Below are positions 61,251 to 64,000 of a DNA stretch of 64,000 nucleotides, one piece after another. Below the pieces are notes generated by a model. That model saw only the letters and a program-made list of their open reading frames with translations, ran no database searches and was not told the DNA's origin. The position numbers and the translations under genes are program-made. Origin of the DNA: JANRIG01 sp033765235 (GTDB lineage Bacteria > Bacteroidota > Bacteroidia > Cytophagales > UBA9547); contig JANRIG010000017.1 in assembly GCA_033765235.1 (NCBI GenBank), positions 8,314-72,313 of the forward strand, given 5' to 3'. The first letter of the stretch is position 1. Every line of letters starts with the position of its first letter.

Positions 61251-62042
61251 TCAAAATATTTTTTTTACTAGTTTCAAGTTTCCCATATTGGGTCTCCCTT
61301 GCATGGTAGTTTTACCATCATTGTGTTGCTTTACATTGCTGGTGTCTCTAATTTTTATTGGAGGCGTAGCAGATGTTATCTCAAATCCTATTTTACAATA
61401 ACTTTCGCCGTTAGACCATTCCAAATCTACATAAGTCATTATCTCATCGGTATGTACTTGAGAAGTGAAGTGATGGATAAACTTAGACAATGCACCTGCC
61501 ACACTTATGCCAGATTTATTGACAAACCTTATAAGTTCTGTACTCAGATAAGGAATAGCTTCATACTTCATATAGAGCGGCTTGCCAAATCCTGCCACTG
61601 CCACCAATTTTCCCAAATGATACAGACCATACTTATATCTTGATCTTGTAGTGCCCAACAAATGATGCTGTTCCAAAAAATCATCGTAGGTGGTTTGTGC
61701 AATATCCATAATATTGGTCTTGCGTGCATATATGATTTTGTTTTTTTTAAAATACCCTAGCAGTATGCTTTTAATAATACCATTTTTTGTTGACCAGATA
61801 TGTTCATGAACAATTACAGCTTTGCAGTTATTATTTCTATAGGTGGTCATATACATAAGTAGATTTTGTGATAATATTTCATAGCCAATTGTCTCCGATG
61901 ATATCGGAAATATGGCCAATTTATTATCATTGGTTAATATGTATGTAGTATCATGTACATTCATATATTGGTATGTACGAGTGTGGTATAAGATATTGTG
62001 GTTATCCAAAAAGCGCATTATATCATTTGCCAAATTATCCAT
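61251..62042 (-). CDS. Phage-type GNAT/Mom-like protein (homing-endonuclease-associated fold)
   Basis: The 263-residue protein has a variable N-terminal part (about 1-120, no family recognised) and a C-terminal part resembling the GNAT/Mom-related domain of many phage proteins: FLEQHHLLGTTRSRYKYGLY, KLVAVAGFGKPLYMKYEAIP, TELIRFVNKSGISVAGALSKF, EIMTYVDLEWSNGESYCKIGFE. Proteins with this tail appear next to homing endonucleases in T-even-like phages, so the annotation is by pattern only. Its lone location beside DUF1353 and a tRNA-Leu gene suggests a phage-derived remnant, but no integrase or capsid gene is visible. Confidence 0.55.
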   Translation of the reverse strand: MDNLANDIMRFLDNHNILYHTRTYQYMNVHDTTYILTNDNKLAIFPISSETIGYEILSQNLLMYMTTYRNNNCKAVIVHEHIWSTKNGIIKSILLGYFKKNKIIYARKTNIMDIAQTTYDDFLEQHHLLGTTRSRYKYGLYHLGKLVAVAGFGKPLYMKYEAIPYLSTELIRFVNKSGISVAGALSKFIHHFTSQVHTDEIMTYVDLEWSNGESYCKIGFEITSATPPIKIRDTSNVKQHNDGKTTMQGRPNMGNLKLVKKIF

Positions 62043-62358
62043 AACTGTGTTGTAAATATTCTTTTTTTTGAATAGCCTAAATTAGCCGGCTGAAATTTTT
62101 ATATTTTTTCTCAAAAAAATATATCGAATGATTATGTTGGATTAATATTCGTATATTTTTTCCTTATAATACGCTGATAATAAATATAATACAATTAATA
62201 CTATAGATATTTACTCAGGTATCTTCATTCGGTATATATATGATATTTTATATATTTTTTGGTTGATATTATAAAATAAATGATATTTATAGCTGAAATT
62301 TTGTATCAATATATCAAAAAAGTATCATTTTTGTACATAAATTAAACTTTATATCATT
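62043..62358. other. 316-bp AT-rich intergenic region
   Basis: Divergent spacer between the phage-type gene and the small hypothetical gene. Very AT-rich with runs of T and A, and a short GC-richer stretch around AGCCGGCTGA (62084-62093). No clear promoter consensus, hairpin or ORF beyond short open frames. Confidence 0.5.
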
Positions 62359-62769
62359 ATGTCTCAATCGCTAAACCTCGATAAAATTTTAGAAAATTAT
62401 GCTAACCAAATAGGGGGCAAAGTAATACCCTATACTGACAGTCAGTCCATTATCATCATGCCTACCAAGCATGAGCGCTTCCAAAGAGTACTGGGTTGGA
62501 GTCGTGTATCCAGCAAAACCAAACATAAATTTTTAGAATTTGACTCCAAAGTGTGTGAAATGAACGATAGTATAGACATAAAAAAGCATTTGGAAGATGC
62601 TTCAAAATTTACCTTTAGCAGACTTATTGTGAAAGAAGGCTTTTTGCAAGTAGCTTCATCAGTGATAGTAGACCATGCTACCGAAGACCTTATCAAAGAT
62701 ATGGTAAAAGAGGTAGCTGATATTGCAGATGATTTAGAATTTCAAATCACAGGACAAGACATACACTAA
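62359..62769 (+). CDS. Small hypothetical protein (136 aa)
   Basis: I do not recognise this 136-residue protein. It is rich in charged residues, with alternating strand-like and helical stretches (SIIIMPTKHERFQRVLGW, FSRLIVKEGFLQVASS) and an acidic C-terminal helix (LIKDMVKEVADIADDLEF). The size and layout recall YbjN or type III chaperone-like folds, but no motif proves this. Codon use is like the rest of the Bacteroidota part. It is followed by a strong hairpin shared with the tRNA-Leu gene. Confidence 0.6.
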   Translation: MSQSLNLDKILENYANQIGGKVIPYTDSQSIIIMPTKHERFQRVLGWSRVSSKTKHKFLEFDSKVCEMNDSIDIKKHLEDASKFTFSRLIVKEGFLQVASSVIVDHATEDLIKDMVKEVADIADDLEFQITGQDIH

Positions 62770-62770
62770 A

Positions 62771-62790
62771 AAAGGGGCGCAAGCCCCTTT
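62771..62790 (-). terminator. Bidirectional hairpin terminator between tRNA-Leu and the upstream gene
   Basis: AAAGGGGC, loop GCAA, GCCCCTTT form an 8-bp stem with a GNRA-type tetraloop. On the minus strand it is followed by a T-run, which fits an intrinsic terminator for the tRNA-Leu transcript. On the plus strand the T-run is shorter. Confidence 0.75.
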
Positions 62791-62794
62791 ATAG

Positions 62795-62878
62795 TACCTA
62801 TGGAGGGAATCGAACCCCCACGCCCGCAAAGGCACACGATTTTGAGTCGTGCGCGTCTACCAGTTCCGCCATGGAGGC
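62795..62878 (-). tRNA. tRNA-Leu (anticodon CAA) with mismatched acceptor stem
   Basis: The core is a normal tRNA-Leu: D-arm TGGCGGAACTGGTAGACGCG, anticodon arm CACGA CTCAAAA TCGTG with anticodon CAA, long variable arm (GCC TTTGCG GGC) and T-arm. But the 5' acceptor strand is GCCTCCA and the 3' strand CATAGGT, so pairs 5-68, 6-67 and 7-66 are mismatched and pair 1-72 is a wobble. The T-stem GGGGG/CCCTC has a G-T pair. The 3' half belongs to the Bacteroidota side and the 5' half to the foreign side. This is consistent with a hybrid of two tRNA-Leu genes joined within the shared region. Confidence 0.75.
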
Positions 62879-63222
62879 CCATATATTAAGGACAAATCGG
62901 TAGGGGAATGAAATTAGACACAGTCGCGGCAAAGCTCAAACAAAAAATGTCTTAAGGGGTGGGGAATTTGACCTCAAACTGCGGTTCGGCTCCACTTCCC
63001 CAAACCCGGCACGCCCCATCCACAACACTGTCTACACTGTAAACTTGTTTATAAAAATTTCCTGCTCGGGGCCAAAGCGGCCCTTCGTCGTTTAGTTTAA
63101 TTACAAGTTGTTTTGATCACTTAGCTATCAGTTAGGGGATCGGGCGTTGCGGCACAACTATTGCTCATTGACCAGGTGAATTAATTTTCTTCGAAACTCG
63201 AAGACGGGACGAGGTGTACTTT
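62879..63222. other. Foreign-looking spacer upstream of the terminal gene
   Basis: The composition changes from here. A short frame ends with TTAAG at about 62945 (MKLDTVAAKLKQKMS), possibly a gene fragment. A GC-rich stretch contains inverted TGGGGAA/TTCCCCA pairs (about 62959-63001) and GGGCC AAAGC GGCCC near 63069-63084. A Shine-Dalgarno-like GACGAGG lies at 63208-63214. No promoter was assigned. Confidence 0.5.
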
Positions 63223-64000
63223 ATGAAAGATACTAAGTGGCTCATCATTATTCTAATGTTGCTGATGGGTGCGACTTCAGTGCATGCGGCAAATGAAACC
63301 ATCGACCCACAACTTCAGGCCGAAATTGCAAAAGAAACTGGCGCTGCCGTTCCAGGTAACGGTGCAGTTCCAGCTCCTGCGCAAGCAGCCCAGAAGCAGT
63401 TGGCGGCTCCGGCCGGTGCCAGTACGGTGGTTGTTCCTACACAAGTAATTGTGAGCCCAGCTCCACAGCAGGTGGCTCCATCCAATGTGCAGCAACAGCC
63501 GACGACATATGTAGAAGCAAGTCCCCTTGTTCAATCACGAGCGGATCAACTCCGAAAAATGCGTCAAGATGCTGAAGTTGGTACCGAACAAAAACTCGTA
63601 GAAAAAATTGAAGCGGCTCGTCTCGAAGACGAACAAAAGCGCGCACGAAAGCTCTTTGGTGACCAAAACTTCAGTGCTGAAACAGCTCAGCCTCAACAGC
63701 AGCCGTTGCCTCCACAGAACGTTTACTTGGTTCCTCCTCCAGTAGCACCAGCTCCACTGGCGGCTCCCACACAATCTCCTGAAGAGGTTAAGGCGGATAT
63801 CGTTCAGTCTGTGAAAGCAGACTTGGCGAAAGAAGAAGAGGAAAAGAAGTCGACTCGATATTATTTCTCTGCGGGTGCCGGCGTAGCTGACTATGCTGAT
63901 GCAACCAATATCTCAAATCAATCGAGCTTTGGTGGTTCGTTGGGATTGATTTCTGATAGCGGAGCGGTGGTTGATCTTGGTTTGAACTACGGTAACTACT
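63223..64000 (+). CDS. Outer-membrane-barrel-type protein (3' partial, foreign composition)
   Basis: The frame is open from ATG 63223 to the window end (259 residues visible, C-terminus missing). It has a signal peptide (WLIIILMLLMGATSVHA), then a Pro/Ala/Gln-rich, low-complexity linker (about 40-115), a charged coiled-coil segment (RADQLRKMRQDAEVGTEQKL, about 110-145), a second Pro-rich linker, and from about 215 a beta-barrel-like segment (YYFSAGAGVADYADATN, FGGSLGLISDSGAVVDLGLN). An SD-like GAGG lies 8 nt upstream. It resembles Bdellovibrio-like outer-membrane proteins, not Bacteroidota ones; family assignment is from pattern only. Confidence 0.7.
   Translation, partial: MKDTKWLIIILMLLMGATSVHAANETIDPQLQAEIAKETGAAVPGNGAVPAPAQAAQKQLAAPAGASTVVVPTQVIVSPAPQQVAPSNVQQQPTTYVEASPLVQSRADQLRKMRQDAEVGTEQKLVEKIEAARLEDEQKRARKLFGDQNFSAETAQPQQQPLPPQNVYLVPPPVAPAPLAAPTQSPEEVKADIVQSVKADLAKEEEEKKSTRYYFSAGAGVADYADATNISNQSSFGGSLGLISDSGAVVDLGLNYGNY

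Noticed and set aside
62795..62878. Attachment site of an integrative element
   Set aside because: A normal tRNA-targeted insertion rebuilds a functional tRNA. Here the acceptor stem is broken, and no integrase or second attachment copy is visible, so a contig join is preferred.

Overview
The first about 62.8 kb look like one chromosomal stretch of a Bacteroidota bacterium, probably Chitinophagales or Sphingobacteriales-like (order inferred, not proven). The signs are AT-rich DNA, almost no Shine-Dalgarno sequences, promoters of the TTTG / TAnnTTTG type, a subtilase with a type IX secretion C-terminal domain, and families typical of the phylum (MnmD, DUF4296, DAHP synthase fused to chorismate mutase). 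The last about 1.1 kb differ: higher GC, a clear Shine-Dalgarno site and a Pro/Ala/Gln-rich outer-membrane-type protein resembling those of predatory or deltaproteobacterial lineages such as Bdellovibrio. The switch falls inside a tRNA-Leu gene whose two acceptor-stem halves do not pair, so a chimeric contig, or less likely a genomic junction, is suspected.

Layout. 1-12 kb, mostly minus strand: a receiver-domain protein with a C-terminal membrane helix (cut by the window edge), altronate dehydratase, topoisomerase IV subunit B, uracil-DNA glycosylase, a Y-family polymerase, two tandemly duplicated toxin-antitoxin modules, and an overlapping rsmE-pdxA-pepA operon. 12-25 kb: mnmD, DAHP synthase/chorismate mutase, a PD-(D/E)XK-like protein with a 21-bp tandem repeat, a three-gene operon of planctomycete-type cytochrome proteins (DUF2231-cytochrome-LRR; PSCyt1/DUF1549/LamG/DUF1553; DUF1501), rpe, a probably acquired patch with mntA, a dead hepT and a DHFR/RibD-like gene, then cdsA and an O-methyltransferase. 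25-38 kb: a five-gene transglutaminase / small protein / ABC / HlyD / TolC exporter operon whose ATPase lacks most catalytic motifs, then rpoN, rsgA, a second PD-(D/E)XK-like protein and the Kdo transferase.

38-54 kb: a uronate operon (uronate isomerase, GH2 beta-glucuronidase, DctA-like symporter) that works with the altronate dehydratase at the window start; peroxiredoxin-like and T9SS subtilase genes; an isolated hisF; argH; tRNA-Val; an isolated nuoI-nuoJ-nuoK block; and a GH95-family protein lacking expected catalytic residues. 53-62.8 kb: aspS, valS, nspC, a DUF1353-like protein, a Gfo/Idh/MocA oxidoreductase, a phage-type GNAT/Mom-like protein and a small hypothetical gene.

Mobile and repetitive features include two copies of a short MITE-like element (18-22 bp terminal inverted repeats, 4-bp target duplications), two REP-like palindromes, and the duplicated toxin-antitoxin locus, whose promoters carry a palindrome in the spacer. 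No rRNA, CRISPR array or complete transposase was found.
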